Numbered from the stretch's first letter, positions 1 through 9,173 are shown. The stretch: DNA of 64,000 bases from Marivita cryptomonadis (GCF_002115725.1 NZ_JFKD01000006.1:124001-188000); one strand, 5' to 3'. The notes: generated from the letters alone by a model not told the origin. Translations and numbers: made by a program.

Positions 1-358
1 CGCCAAGGAAGCTGGAGTAAATCTCTTCGCCGGTTTCCGGCATGTAGCGGAAGCCCTTGGCCGAGGGGGCGTCGGCGGCGTTGATCACCTTGCCGGTCCG
101 GGCCACACGACCGACAAGCCCTTCACCCAGTTTCATCCGGGTCTGGTGGACGGATTCGGGGTTGAGGCCCTGCGTCGCGCACAGCTCGAGGGTTTCGTCG
201 TCGCGGAACAGGTAGATGGAGCACACTTCGGTGCCCATGGAATCGGCGGTCAGATGGGTGATCTTGTCCAGCCGTTCCTGACCGGCAGCCTTGTCAGCCA
301 TCGTGTCGCGTAACCGCCCAAGCAGTTTACGGCTTTCGCTTTCGAATGTGTTTGGCAT
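1..358 (-). CDS. ptsP: PEP-protein phosphotransferase PtsP (EI-Ntr), N-terminal part only
   Basis: The gene runs off the left edge; only about the first 119 residues are present. Reading the minus strand from the ATG at 358 gives MPNTFESESRKLLGRLRD, then a GAF-type sensory domain with the segments LTADSMGTEVCSIYLF, LCATQGLNPE and GEGLVGRVARTGKVINAAD. That N-terminal GAF domain distinguishes PtsP, the first enzyme of the nitrogen phosphotransferase system, from the sugar Enzyme I. The family autophosphorylates from phosphoenolpyruvate and passes phosphate to NPr in the cytoplasm. The catalytic histidine and the PEP-binding barrel lie outside the window, so the full activity is inferred from the GAF domain alone. 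Confidence 0.85.
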   Translation of the reverse strand, partial: MPNTFESESRKLLGRLRDTMADKAAGQERLDKITHLTADSMGTEVCSIYLFRDDETLELCATQGLNPESVHQTRMKLGEGLVGRVARTGKVINAADAPSAKGFRYMPETGEEIYSSFLG

Positions 359-622
359 CCGCACAACTGCCTTATGGTTCCGGGTCATTTATAGGCGCAG
401 AGGGGTAGCGGGGAAAGCGGCTATTCTGTTGACGTCGCAGGGTTATGCGATGGCCGCGTCGGGCGGAATCCCTTTTGCGGCCAAAAGCCTAGCAGTTTTC
501 GGCAAAAACTCTGAACTGTCGTGCACCAAATGGTGAATCAAACGTGATTTGCCGGTTGTGTCGTTTGCCCGGACAGTCCTTGCAAAGACCAGTTTTCCCG
601 CCGTTGCAAAAAGGTGCTGTCG

Positions 623-2011
623 ATGAAGATGCCGACCTGTTCGATCCTCCGTTCGTCGATTCTAGGCGCGGCCATAGCCTTGGGGCTGGTTGCCGCGTCA
701 GTGCCAGTGCGGGCCGAGTCGCCCGCGCCGTTGCCGGAATACGTGATTGCGGCTTTCGGCTCGCCACCGCAGGTGTCGGATGTGCCGTTGACGGACTCTG
801 TGCAAGCGGCGATCCAGACGGCCTTTGTGGACAGCATCACATCGTCCTCCTGGGGGCCGGACCAGCAAGCGGCGCTTGAGGTGGTCACCGCGTCTGGTGA
901 TCCGCGCCTGGCTTGGATCATCAGTGATCTGATGCGCTTTGTCACCGGTGGGACATTGGCCAATACACTTGGGACAGCCGCTGCCAGCCTTTTGCAGATC
1001 GATCCGCCGACGTCGAACCATTGGGGCATCATTACAGATCAGCTGATCGCATGGGACATCCCGGCGCCGCCCGACTACCTGAGTGTGAAACGGGCCATTT
1101 TCACTGGCGTCGTCCCGCAATGGAGTGCCCTTTTTGTGGAAGGCGATATCGACTGGCGTCATGTGTCCTGGGGTGGTGTCCTGATCGACGATCGGGCTTT
1201 CGGCCAGACACATGCGCCCTGCAATTGCATCCCGGCGGCAGACAATCCTACGGTATCGTCAGCCAAGGATGCCACGTGGCTCGAAGACAGCGACATCGTT
1301 TTCGGGATCGAAGTGAACGGCGAATACCGTGCCTATCCCCGGCAGATCATGGAAGTGCGGGAAATGGTGAACGATACGCTTGGCGGGCGCGATCTGGGCA
1401 TTCCGTATTGCACCCTCTGCGGCGCAGCGCAGGCGTATTTCACCGACCGGATGCCTGACGGGGTAGAGCGTCCTGTTCTGCGGACGTCCGGCCTTTTGAT
1501 CCGGTCGAACAAGGTCATGTACGATGTGGTGACGTCATCGGTGTTCGACACTTTTCTTGGCAAAGCGGTAACCGGGCCGCTGGCAGAGCGAGGGCTGCGT
1601 CTGGAACAGGCCACCGTCGTCACCACAGATTGGGCATCGTGGAAGGCCGAGCATCCTGAAACCACTGTGCTGATCGAGGCGCTGGCGCTTGGGCGCGACT
1701 TTGATTTCCGCAATGGCCGCGATGCCGATGGTCCGATCTTTCCGATTGGGGACGTCGATCCGCGCCTTCCTGTCCATGAAGATGTGATCGGCGCGATCAC
1801 CACGTCAGGCAAACCAATTGCGTTTCAGAGAAGCGCTGCTTTGATCGCTTTGCGTAATGGCGAAACGATCACGTTCGAGAACATCCGCCTGCAGCTTGAT
1901 GCTGGAGGCATCCGTGCGGTTGGCGCTGATGGTGCCGACATAGGAAGCCATCAGGCTTTCTGGTTCGCGTGGTCGCAATTTCACCCGGACACAGAACTTT
2001 GGTCCGGGTGA
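623..2011 (+). CDS. Secreted DUF3179 domain protein
   Basis: A 462-residue protein from the ATG at 623; an in-frame GTG at 614 is less likely. The N-terminus is a signal peptide (MKMPTCSILRSS, a hydrophobic run ILGAAIALGLVAASV, then a cleavage-like VRAE). The central region has YRAYPRQIMEVREMVND followed by GIPYCTLCGAAQAY, the Cys-containing core of the DUF3179 family, whose function is unknown. The protein should therefore be periplasmic. It lies on the plus strand between the minus-strand genes ptsP and lysC and is transcribed convergently with lysC. The CTLC pair suggests metal binding or redox chemistry, but nothing in the sequence proves it. Confidence 0.85.
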   Translation: MKMPTCSILRSSILGAAIALGLVAASVPVRAESPAPLPEYVIAAFGSPPQVSDVPLTDSVQAAIQTAFVDSITSSSWGPDQQAALEVVTASGDPRLAWIISDLMRFVTGGTLANTLGTAAASLLQIDPPTSNHWGIITDQLIAWDIPAPPDYLSVKRAIFTGVVPQWSALFVEGDIDWRHVSWGGVLIDDRAFGQTHAPCNCIPAADNPTVSSAKDATWLEDSDIVFGIEVNGEYRAYPRQIMEVREMVNDTLGGRDLGIPYCTLCGAAQAYFTDRMPDGVERPVLRTSGLLIRSNKVMYDVVTSSVFDTFLGKAVTGPLAERGLRLEQATVVTTDWASWKAEHPETTVLIEALALGRDFDFRNGRDADGPIFPIGDVDPRLPVHEDVIGAITTSGKPIAFQRSAALIALRNGETITFENIRLQLDAGGIRAVGADGADIGSHQAFWFAWSQFHPDTELWSG

Positions 2012-2045
2012 GGATGGCGGACAGGTTGCGCGGCGGCAGAGCCGC
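1982..2045. terminator. Hairpins between convergent DUF3179 gene and lysC
   Basis: Two inverted repeats fill the gap between convergent stop codons. The arm CACCCGGAC at 1982-1990 is repeated inverted at 2002-2010, overlapping the DUF3179 stop codon. GCGGC at 2033-2037 pairs with GCCGC at 2041-2045 just outside the lysC stop. Neither has a T-run, so termination here is a guess. Confidence 0.3.
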
Positions 2046-3284
2046 TTAACCTGCCTTTTCCAGTTCAAAGGCGTCATGCAACGCCTGAACAGCCAGTTCC
2101 ATGTATTTCCGGTCGATCAGCACGGAGATCTTGATCTCGGACGTTGTGATGATCTTGATGTTGACGCCCTCTTTGGCCAGCACTTGGAACATTTTGGCAG
2201 CAACGCCAGTGTGGCTGCGCATTCCGATTCCAACGACAGACACCTTGGCCACGCCCGTGTCGGCGACGATGTCGTGGAAATTGATCTTGCCGGCGTCCTT
2301 GGCGTCGCTCATCGCCTTTTCCGCGCGCTTCACCTGATCGGTGGGGCAGGAGAAGGTCATGTCAGTGCGGCCCTCTTCCGAGATGTTCTGCACGATCATG
2401 TCGACGTTCACGCCTGCTTCGGACAGTGGCGTAAAGATCGCCGCGGCGATGCCGGGACGGTCGGCGACAGACACGAGGGTCATCTTGGCCTCGTCGCGGG
2501 AATAGGCCACGCCTGCTACAACATTGCTTTCCATGATGTCCTCCTCGTCGCAGACCAATGTTCCTGCGTCGTCAGATTGTTCCTCGAAACTGCTCAGCAC
2601 CCGCAGTTTCACCTTATACCGCATCGCCAGTTCGACCGAGCGGGTTTGCAGCACTTTTGCGCCCAATGACGCCAGTTCCAGCATTTCCTCGAACGCGATG
2701 CGGTCAAGCTTGCGGGCCTTGTCGCAGATGCGCGGGTCGGTGGTGTAGACACCGTCCACATCCGTATAGATATCGCAGCGTTCCGCACCGAAAGCGGCGG
2801 CAAAGGCGACCGCAGTGGTGTCCGATCCGCCCCGGCCCAGCGTGGTGATGCGGCCTTCGGGGCTGATGCCTTGGAACCCTGCAACCACGGCAACCTTCAT
2901 GCCTTCGGCGAATTTGCGCATGATGTTGTCGGTGGGGATCTCTTCGATCCGGGCCGACGAGTGCGCGGATGTGGTTTTCACCGGCACCTGCCAGCCCTGC
3001 CAGCTGCGCGCGGGTACGTCCATTTCCTGCAGTGTCAGCGCCATCAGACCAGCGGTGACGTTTTCGCCCGAGGACACAACGGCATCGTATTCGCGTGCGT
3101 CGAACAGCGGAGAGGTTTCGTTGACGAAGCCCACCAGCTTGTTCGTTTCCCCGGACATGGCCGATACGATGACGATCACGTCATAGCCTTTGGCCACTTC
3201 GACGCCAACGCGTTTTGCGGCGCGCTTGATCCGATCAAGCGTCGCGACGGAGGTTCCGCCGAATTTCATCACGAGAACGGGCAT
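2046..3284 (-). CDS. lysC: Aspartate kinase
   Basis: A 412-residue protein, the usual size for the alpha/beta-type bacterial aspartokinase. It phosphorylates L-aspartate with ATP, the first step towards lysine, threonine, methionine and diaminopimelate. KFGGTS at residues 7-12 is the amino-acid-kinase start motif; GRGGSDTTA at 150-158 and DIYTDVDGVYTTDPRI form the substrate and nucleotide site. Two ACT domains for feedback by lysine or threonine occupy about 265-410 (VADRPGIAAAIFTPLSEAGV and VGIGMRSHTGVAAKMF). The start is the ATG that puts VLVMKFGGTS at the N-terminus. Diaminopimelate made from its product feeds the peptidoglycan pathway encoded further along. Confidence 0.97.
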   Translation of the reverse strand: MPVLVMKFGGTSVATLDRIKRAAKRVGVEVAKGYDVIVIVSAMSGETNKLVGFVNETSPLFDAREYDAVVSSGENVTAGLMALTLQEMDVPARSWQGWQVPVKTTSAHSSARIEEIPTDNIMRKFAEGMKVAVVAGFQGISPEGRITTLGRGGSDTTAVAFAAAFGAERCDIYTDVDGVYTTDPRICDKARKLDRIAFEEMLELASLGAKVLQTRSVELAMRYKVKLRVLSSFEEQSDDAGTLVCDEEDIMESNVVAGVAYSRDEAKMTLVSVADRPGIAAAIFTPLSEAGVNVDMIVQNISEEGRTDMTFSCPTDQVKRAEKAMSDAKDAGKINFHDIVADTGVAKVSVVGIGMRSHTGVAAKMFQVLAKEGVNIKIITTSEIKISVLIDRKYMELAVQALHDAFELEKAG

Positions 3285-3365
3285 ATTGGCCTCCCGGGTC
3301 AGACTCAGCGGGTGCTTTACGTCGGGTGGCGGTGCCGCGCAAGAGCGCTGCGCAACGTGGGCGCA

Positions 3366-3815
3366 TTACGTGTCCCGATAGTCAACAGCGGTGAGGCTTT
3401 CTGTGTTCACATGGGTTTCCTTGCCCGGCACCACATCGGTGTTCTGTGCTGCGACGGCCTGCCAGCCATTTTGCGTCTTGTGCAGCACGAAGGTCAGGAT
3501 GGTCTGACGCGGACGTGCAGTTTCGCCATTCGGGGTTTTTTGACCGGACAAGGTAAAGCGGCAATGGACGACGGCGTGATCCGCGCCAAGCATTCGGGTT
3601 GTCGTCACACCGGGTTTCAGTGTCGTGTCGTTGAAGAACGACTTGAGTGCATAGTCATGGGCCTTTGAAATGGCGGCCCGGTTGCGCCACCACAGGCCGG
3701 TGACATTCACGAAATTTGCGTCTTCGGCAAACAGTGCGCCGATGTGGTGGCCATCGCGGCTGTGCCACGCTTCGGCAAAGGCTGTGGGGAACTCCTCGGG
3801 CGTGGCGACCGTCAC
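3366..3815 (-). CDS. SgcJ/EcaC-type NTF2-like protein
   Basis: About 149 residues of a SnoaL/NTF2-like single-domain protein: FAEAWHSRDGHHIGALFAED, then FVNVTGLWWRNRAAI and a C-terminal strand pattern ILTFVLHKTQNGWQAVAAQN typical of the SgcJ/EcaC (DUF4440-like) family. Members are small cone-shaped cytoplasmic proteins, often of unknown activity. I chose the GTG at 3815, whose GTGA overlaps the TGA of the upstream SDR gene; an ATG at 3839 would add eight residues and a 28-base overlap. The tight coupling suggests co-translation with the SDR, but no substrate can be named. Confidence 0.8.
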   Translation of the reverse strand: MTVATPEEFPTAFAEAWHSRDGHHIGALFAEDANFVNVTGLWWRNRAAISKAHDYALKSFFNDTTLKPGVTTTRMLGADHAVVHCRFTLSGQKTPNGETARPRQTILTFVLHKTQNGWQAVAAQNTDVVPGKETHVNTESLTAVDYRDT

Positions 3816-4462
3816 AACGGCATCGCGTCGCCGTTCCACATTTCGAAACAGCCGGTGGTGTCAATCGACAGGGCGTCGAACCGGTGCAGCAACCCACGCG
3901 CTGAATCGTCTGTGCCGATATCTGCGGCATTGGTTCCCATATCGGTTCGCACCCAGCCCGGGTGGTAGATGCCCACCGGAATCCCCTGTGGCTTCAGATC
4001 GACGGCCAGATTACGGCCAAGGTTCAGCGCGGCGGACTTGGACGCGCGGTAGATATAGCTTTGGCCCTTGGCACGGGTGTTGGACCCCATCTGCGACGAG
4101 ATGATCGCCAGTTTGGGCGTTGCGCTGCGTTTGAGGTGTGGCAGGAACGCCATCGCGGTCAGGTAAACACCGGTCACATTGGTGGCAAAGGTGTCGGCCC
4201 AGAACTGTGTGTCGGTCAGCGCGTCTGCTGGCATGCCCTTTTCCAGATAGACGCCCGCATTGCACACCAGTAGGTCGATCGGTGTGTCCTTCAGCCGGTC
4301 CGAAAGCGCGGTGCAGCTTGCCGGATCGCGCACATCGAGCGGCAAGAGCGTGTCATGCCCGGCGCTGCGGGTGGTGCCGAACGCAGTGTCGCCCCGGTCT
4401 TGAGCCGCAGTGAGCAAGGCCGCGCCGATGCCGCGATTTGCGCCAGTGACCAGAATGTTCAT
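3812..4462 (-). CDS. Short-chain dehydrogenase/reductase
   Basis: A 216-residue classical SDR. The Rossmann motif TGANRGIGAAL is at residues 6-16; LLVCNAGVY is the NAG motif; the catalytic Ser lies in IISSQMGS and the YxxxK pair in YIYRASKSAALNL. The family uses NAD(P)(H) to interconvert alcohols and carbonyls. The start ATG shares one base with the stop of the DUF1178 gene (TGATG), and the downstream NTF2-like gene overlaps its stop, so the three are probably one transcript. The substrate is unknown. Confidence 0.92.
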   Translation of the reverse strand: MNILVTGANRGIGAALLTAAQDRGDTAFGTTRSAGHDTLLPLDVRDPASCTALSDRLKDTPIDLLVCNAGVYLEKGMPADALTDTQFWADTFATNVTGVYLTAMAFLPHLKRSATPKLAIISSQMGSNTRAKGQSYIYRASKSAALNLGRNLAVDLKPQGIPVGIYHPGWVRTDMGTNAADIGTDDSARGLLHRFDALSIDTTGCFEMWNGDAMPL

Positions 4463-4896
4463 CAGTTGGATTTCCGTGTTGGCGTAAAGGGCAGGGGAGC
4501 TATGGGCACGCCATCGTCGATCAGTTTCTTGGCTTCATCGCCACGGGTTTCGCCCCAGATTGGGCGTTCTGGCGCATCGCCCGAATGGATCGCGCGGGCC
4601 TCTTTTGCGAAGTCCCGGCCCACGTAATCCGAGTTTTTTTCGACGTATTTCTTGAACTCCGACAAAGCCTGTTCCGCAGGGTTGGCGGGCTCCGTAAGTT
4701 TTGGTTTGGCAGGTGTTGATGGGGCTTTTTCCGCAGTGCTGACGCGCGGGGCCATCATCGCCTTGTTCACATCTGTGGTGCCGCAGACCGAGCAGCTGAC
4801 CATGCCGGAGGCGAGTAGCTTGTCAAAAGCGATCCCGGACTGGAACCAGCTTTCAAAGTGGTGGTCATTGGCGCATTTCAGTGTGAACTGGATCAT
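4462..4896 (-). CDS. DUF1178 family protein
   Basis: A 144-residue protein that begins MIQFTLKCANDHHFESWF and continues SGMVSCSVCGTTDVNKAMMAPRV, the conserved start of DUF1178. The Cys at 8 and the CSVC pair look like a small zinc-ribbon. A variable, proline- and lysine-rich linker (residues about 55-80) precedes a conserved helical end (KYVEKNSDYVGRDFAKEAR). Function is unknown. Its stop overlaps the start of the SDR gene by one base. Confidence 0.9.
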   Translation of the reverse strand: MIQFTLKCANDHHFESWFQSGIAFDKLLASGMVSCSVCGTTDVNKAMMAPRVSTAEKAPSTPAKPKLTEPANPAEQALSEFKKYVEKNSDYVGRDFAKEARAIHSGDAPERPIWGETRGDEAKKLIDDGVPIAPLPFTPTRKSN

Positions 4897-4969
4897 TCAG
4901 ATGCCTGCGAAAGGTGCTTTGCTGTTGTGTTGATTGAGTTTGCTAAAAATAAGTGTTTGTCGAGGGACA

Positions 4970-6205
4970 TCAAGCGTCAAGCGCAGTGGTGATGTCCCGA
5001 AGAAGACCTTTCAGGTCGGTGTCTTGATGTAGCACCTTTTGCGCCGCTTGTCCCAGCTTTGCCTGTTTTTCTGCCGTGTCGAGGGTTAGCAGCGCATCGC
5101 AAAGGGCGTCTGCGTCAAGGGTGCATCGGGCTGCATTGGCTCCGGTCAGCCGTTCATAGGCTGCCAGGAAATTGCTGGTGTCCGGACCGTGCAGAATGGC
5201 CGATCCGAAAGCGGCGGGTTCGTAGGGCGTGTGCCCGCCTCGGTCGGTCAAAGACCCGGCGACAAACGTCGTGCCAGCCAATGCGTACCAGAGGTGCATC
5301 TCTCCGAGCGTGTCGGCCAAATAGACCTGTGACGGCACCGGGTTATCGTCGCTGCTGCGCCGGGCGTATGTGAGACCGTAACTTTCAATCAAACGTGAAA
5401 TCTCGTTGGCGCGATTGGGATGGCGAGGGGCAATGATCAGTTTGAGGGCAGGGCGTGTCTTCAGCGCTTTGGTGTGCGCGGCAAGAATGATGTCCTCTTC
5501 GCCATCATGGGTCGATGCGGCAAGCCACGTCTCCGCGCGATCAAAACATTGCTCCAGCGCGGCGTCGGGTCGGCTTTGTGGCGGTTTATAAAGCGCCTTG
5601 AGGTCAAACACTGGCCCTTGCGCGGCTTGGAGCAGCCCGGCCTGTGCAAACCGTTCGGCCGACGCGCTGTCCTGTGCGGAGAGGTAGGTAACTCGTGCCA
5701 GCATCCGGCGTACCAGCATGTGCAAGCGCGCCCACCCTTTTGCGGATCGTGCGGTCAAACGCCCGCCCAAAACAAGAACGGGTCCGGGCGTGTTCAGGAT
5801 ACGGATTGGCCAGAGATCGGATTCCAATGTGACATGTGCGGTGATCTGCCAATTACGCAGCACGCGCCGGGTTGGGCCGGGAAGGTCAATCGGCGCGAGG
5901 CATATGTCTGCGCCTTCCAGTTCCCATCCCGCAGCCATCTCAAGGGCGCTGTCGGTGTTCACTGTAATCAATAGGCGTCGGCCTTGCGCAAGCAATGCGT
6001 CAATCACCGGTCGAACGGAAGCCAATTCGCCGTTCGATGCGGCGTGCAGCCAGATGCGGTCCCCCCGTTTGTCCAGTTTTAAAAGGCCAAGCCGGGCACG
6101 CACAGCCTGCCGATCACCTGCCCAAAGGCGTGTGGCCAGCTCTTTGGCCGCGAGGATCGTCATCAAGAGGCGGTATATCAGCACTGTCAGTCCCGATCCG
6201 GACAA
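4970..6205 (-). CDS. waaA: 3-deoxy-D-manno-octulosonic acid (Kdo) transferase
   Basis: About 411 residues of the GT30 family, which moves Kdo from CMP-Kdo to lipid IVA on the inner face of the inner membrane. WLHAASNGE ending at residue 60 contains the catalytic Glu motif; ITVNTDSALEM, LESDLWPIRI and GGRLTARSAKGWARL follow in the family order, and GHTPYEPAAFGSAILHGPD marks the C-terminal sugar-nucleotide domain. The frame opens with TTG at 6205; a GTG at 6184 or the ATG at 6163 could be the true start, so the N-terminus, probably a membrane anchor (LIYRLLMTILAA), is uncertain. It follows the GT4 gene by nine bases, suggesting one operon. Confidence 0.9.
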   Translation of the reverse strand: MSGSGLTVLIYRLLMTILAAKELATRLWAGDRQAVRARLGLLKLDKRGDRIWLHAASNGELASVRPVIDALLAQGRRLLITVNTDSALEMAAGWELEGADICLAPIDLPGPTRRVLRNWQITAHVTLESDLWPIRILNTPGPVLVLGGRLTARSAKGWARLHMLVRRMLARVTYLSAQDSASAERFAQAGLLQAAQGPVFDLKALYKPPQSRPDAALEQCFDRAETWLAASTHDGEEDIILAAHTKALKTRPALKLIIAPRHPNRANEISRLIESYGLTYARRSSDDNPVPSQVYLADTLGEMHLWYALAGTTFVAGSLTDRGGHTPYEPAAFGSAILHGPDTSNFLAAYERLTGANAARCTLDADALCDALLTLDTAEKQAKLGQAAQKVLHQDTDLKGLLRDITTALDA

Positions 6206-6214
6206 AACACGCGC

Positions 6215-7393
6215 TTAGGCGCTCGCTTGGTTGGGCAGGCCACCCAAACCGGGCGGTGCGGCCAGCAGCGCATCCTGAATGTGCCGCTCCAGAAGTTTGA
6301 GCAGGACGTGATTGTCGAACCGCTGTTCGGCGGCCTGCCGGGCGCGGGCTGACATCGCGGATAGGTCCGGCACGTTGATGGCGGCGGCAATGGCCTTGGC
6401 AAAACCCGCCTCGTCATGCTCATCCACCAGAAACCCGGTTTCGCCTTCATCGATGGCCTCAGGGATGCCTGCATGGCGGGTCGAGACCGTGATACAGCCG
6501 CAGGCCATCGCTTCTTGAATGGCGGTGGGCAGACCTTCGGTATTGCCGTCTCGGGCGGTGACCGAATGTTGCAGGAAAAACTGCGTGCTCATCAGCTTGT
6601 CGCGCACTGTGTTATGTGGTTGGGCGCCGTGAAAGCGCAGCTTGGCCGCGATGCCCAGTTCTTCGGCCAAAGCGCGGGTGGGTTCAAGAAGAGGGCCGTC
6701 GCCGATGAAGTCGAGCCGCGCAAGGGGCAGGTCTGCGGTCGCTTGTGCAAAAGCGCGCAGGGTTGTCATGGGCGCCTTTTTCTCGACAAAGCGCCCCACG
6801 GCCAGAAAGCTGAGCGGCACCTTGGCCTGCGGGGCAAACCGCCGAATGTCGACGCCGGATGGGATCACCATGCTGTCGGGGTGAGAGATGCCGTGTTTGG
6901 CAAGGTTGTCGAGCAGAAACTGTGAGACAGAAAACACCCCTGTCAGGCGCGGCATCATCTTGCGATAGGCCGAACGCATCCGTTCTGTGCGGATCGCTTT
7001 GGAGGCGTCAGTGCCACGGAAATAGGTGAAAATCGGTATTCCAAGCGCGTTTGCCAATGGGGCCAGTGCAAGTGCTTGTGTTCCGAATTCGGCAAGGATC
7101 ACATCGACCCGTTCGTCGCGCAGGAACCGGATCAGCGCTTCTTTCGCCTCGCCAAAAGGCAGGCGCGACGTGCCGTGGCGCATCCGGTTGCGCAAAAGCC
7201 ACCACGGCGCGACCATGATATCCCGACCCGACAGGCCATCTCGGCGCACGAAATACGGCTTGCCGTAGGGGTTGTCGCCGCGGAACCGACCACAGACCAC
7301 AACTGTATCGCCACCAAACAGGTGTTCGATGTGGCGGTTGATGAATGTCTCTCCGCCAAGGTGGTATTCGCCAGTTGCGATGGCTACGCGCAT
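6215..7393 (-). CDS. GT4-family glycosyltransferase
   Basis: A 392-residue retaining glycosyltransferase of the GT-B fold. The N-terminal domain starts MRVAIATGEYHLGGETFINR; the C-terminal nucleotide-sugar domain has FLAVGRFVEKKAPMTTLRAF, RLDFIGDGPLLEP and the EX7E-like stretch LPTAIQEAMACGCI with RHAGIPEAI. It resembles colanic-acid-type transferases. Donor and acceptor are unknown; the neighbouring Kdo transferase and TPR-methyltransferase suggest cell-surface glycan or LPS core assembly, which is inference from context only. Confidence 0.9.
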   Translation of the reverse strand: MRVAIATGEYHLGGETFINRHIEHLFGGDTVVVCGRFRGDNPYGKPYFVRRDGLSGRDIMVAPWWLLRNRMRHGTSRLPFGEAKEALIRFLRDERVDVILAEFGTQALALAPLANALGIPIFTYFRGTDASKAIRTERMRSAYRKMMPRLTGVFSVSQFLLDNLAKHGISHPDSMVIPSGVDIRRFAPQAKVPLSFLAVGRFVEKKAPMTTLRAFAQATADLPLARLDFIGDGPLLEPTRALAEELGIAAKLRFHGAQPHNTVRDKLMSTQFFLQHSVTARDGNTEGLPTAIQEAMACGCITVSTRHAGIPEAIDEGETGFLVDEHDEAGFAKAIAAAINVPDLSAMSARARQAAEQRFDNHVLLKLLERHIQDALLAAPPGLGGLPNQASA

Positions 7394-7475
7394 GAAACTT
7401 GGTCCGATGGAAAACCGAATATCTAGGTAACAGTGCAGTGCGGCACCAGCAAGGCTGGACGTTGCGGCGAGGTGT

Positions 7476-8792
7476 TTAGTTGAAAACCAAAGCCGGTTTT
7501 TGCACTGCGAAGACAGTTCCCAATACAGGCAGGCCGAATTCGTTGCGCAGTCTGGCGTGTTTCATCAGCCGCGGCTTGGAAAATCCGACTGCTTGAAGGG
7601 TTTGCTGCATGTAGACATCCGAATGCTTGTAACGCCCCGAAGGATATAGCTTGAATCCGGTCGTGACCGTGTCGTCGTTTTCGTCCTCGACAGTCGCAAT
7701 CAAAAGTCCACCCGGGTTCAGCGCCTTTTGGAGATTGCCGAGCACCGTCCGTAAATCTCCGAAGTAGACGAAGACATCCGCGCAGACCACAAGGTCGAAT
7801 TTGCCCTCGGGATAAGTTGCGGCGACAGACAGATCCGTCCGAGCGAGAAAATCGTAGGTGCCCTTGCCGCGAGAAACTTCAAGCATTTTGATCGACAGAT
7901 CCACGCCAGTGAGCTCTTTGGCGTAGTCGCGCAGGAAACCGGCACACAGGCCTGTGCCGCAGCCCGCGTCCAACACCCGGCGGCTCTGGGTCTTGGACAG
8001 GTTCAGCTCTTCAAGGGCCGTGTAGATGAGGCTTGGACCGTTATTGCCCAACGCGCCAAGTTGCTGATCATAGACGTCGGCGAATTTGTCGAACAGTTCG
8101 ACGACCATGCTGTGCTGGTCCAGCTCGGCGACGGGCATGCCGTTTGAGGCAAGAAAGTAATCGAGCTTTGCGCGCTGCGGTTTCGTCTTGCAATTCTTCT
8201 TTGCGATCTCAAGGCACATAAGAGCGGCTTCGGGGTATTTGATGTGCGAAAAGACAACGCTAAAATGTATGCAAGCGTCGAAAGCAGCCGCGACGCGTTC
8301 GAGATACTCCTTTGCCACTTGGTATGCCGCGTCGCGGCGCTCAAGTTGCACCAGTAGGGCCGCTGCTTCGACCACCACGATCTGCGTGTCCGGCTCGGCC
8401 TCCAAAGCCTTCCAGATAAGCTTTTCCGCCTCCTCGGCCTCGCCGAAATCGATGAGAGCCATGGCTGCAGGAAACATCGCAGCTTGCGGGTTTTTGAACA
8501 GGTGGGTCTTGCCCCGGATTTCGCCGAGGATGCGCGATTGAATTTGATCTGCGGCTTCGTCTTGGCCAAGCATCCTAAGGACGAAGGTCAGTTTTGCGGC
8601 GGCGGCCATGGAAAGTTCGTCGCGCGCGAGGAGCGTTTTGCAAATCTCGGTGGCTTCTTCGAATTTCCCATCATGAACGAGAGTCCGCGCATGGTCGATT
8701 TCGGCGTAGATTTCTGAAGTGACCTCGGGGCTCGGTTCCAGGATGATCTCGTGGTCCTCGACCCGCGGCTGATCAGCTTGGGTATCCTGCAT
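7476..8792 (-). CDS. TPR-repeat SAM-dependent methyltransferase
   Basis: A 438-residue protein in two parts. Residues about 25-215 are helical repeats of TPR type (for example IDHARTLVHDGKFEEATEIC). Residues about 265-435 form a class I methyltransferase: VLDAGCGTG at 273-281 is the SAM-binding motif, LTGVDLSIKMLEV supplies the acidic residue, and FDLVVCADVFVYFGDL follows. This matches the 'methyltransferase with TPR repeat' group. Target is unknown; it is first in the minus-strand run leading to a glycosyltransferase and waaA, so a glycan or protein-modification role is possible. Confidence 0.88.
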   Translation of the reverse strand: MQDTQADQPRVEDHEIILEPSPEVTSEIYAEIDHARTLVHDGKFEEATEICKTLLARDELSMAAAAKLTFVLRMLGQDEAADQIQSRILGEIRGKTHLFKNPQAAMFPAAMALIDFGEAEEAEKLIWKALEAEPDTQIVVVEAAALLVQLERRDAAYQVAKEYLERVAAAFDACIHFSVVFSHIKYPEAALMCLEIAKKNCKTKPQRAKLDYFLASNGMPVAELDQHSMVVELFDKFADVYDQQLGALGNNGPSLIYTALEELNLSKTQSRRVLDAGCGTGLCAGFLRDYAKELTGVDLSIKMLEVSRGKGTYDFLARTDLSVAATYPEGKFDLVVCADVFVYFGDLRTVLGNLQKALNPGGLLIATVEDENDDTVTTGFKLYPSGRYKHSDVYMQQTLQAVGFSKPRLMKHARLRNEFGLPVLGTVFAVQKPALVFN

Positions 8793-8998
8793 AAACCTCG
8801 CTCCTGCTTTTCGACAGGGCGATCTTGCAGACTTCCTCCGCGAAAATCCAGTTCAAAGCGCCCAACCTCTATGCGGACAGGCAGGGATAAGCACCGATCT
8901 GTTCAGTCTGGAAACGGTTTCATCAAAAGGGGTGAGCGAGACCTGCATGCCCTGGCGCAAGAGGCGGTATTCCGTGCGTTCGCAGCTTTACGAAATAA

Positions 8999-9073
8999 TG
9001 GTGCTGTGAGAGAGGATTGAACTCTCGACCTCACCCTTACCAAGGGTGTGCTCTACCACTGAGCTACCACAGC
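8999..9073 (-). tRNA. tRNA-Thr (anticodon GGU)
   Basis: Reading the minus strand, the 5' acceptor arm GCTGTGG pairs with TCACAGC at the 3' side (one G-T pair), followed by discriminator A and an encoded CCA. The D arm contains AGCTCAGTGGTAGAGC, the anticodon stem CACCC/GGGTG encloses TTGGTAA with anticodon GGT, and the T arm holds GTTCAAT. All four arms fold, so the gene looks intact. Confidence 0.96.
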
Positions 9074-9101
9074 GCCGGGGTGTCTTGATCGACGTGGCGG
9101 G

Positions 9102-9130
9102 TGATTAGACTCAAACGGAAATCGGTGCAA
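9102..9130 (-). promoter_or_regulatory. Sigma-70-type promoter of tRNA-Thr
   Basis: On the minus strand TTGCAC (9125-9130) is separated by 17 bases from TAATCA (9102-9107), about 28 bases upstream of the tRNA 5' end at 9073. Spacing and position fit a housekeeping promoter for the tRNA. Confidence 0.55.
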
Positions 9131-9173
9131 GCGCAATCTGGACCCTTTTTTGCCTCTGGGATAGGAAGTGGTC

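Noticed and set aside
359..622. Possible small ORF across the ptsP start and the DUF3179 leader.
   Set aside because: It overlaps the ptsP coding start in antisense and has no family-like features; the 264 bases most likely hold two divergent promoters.
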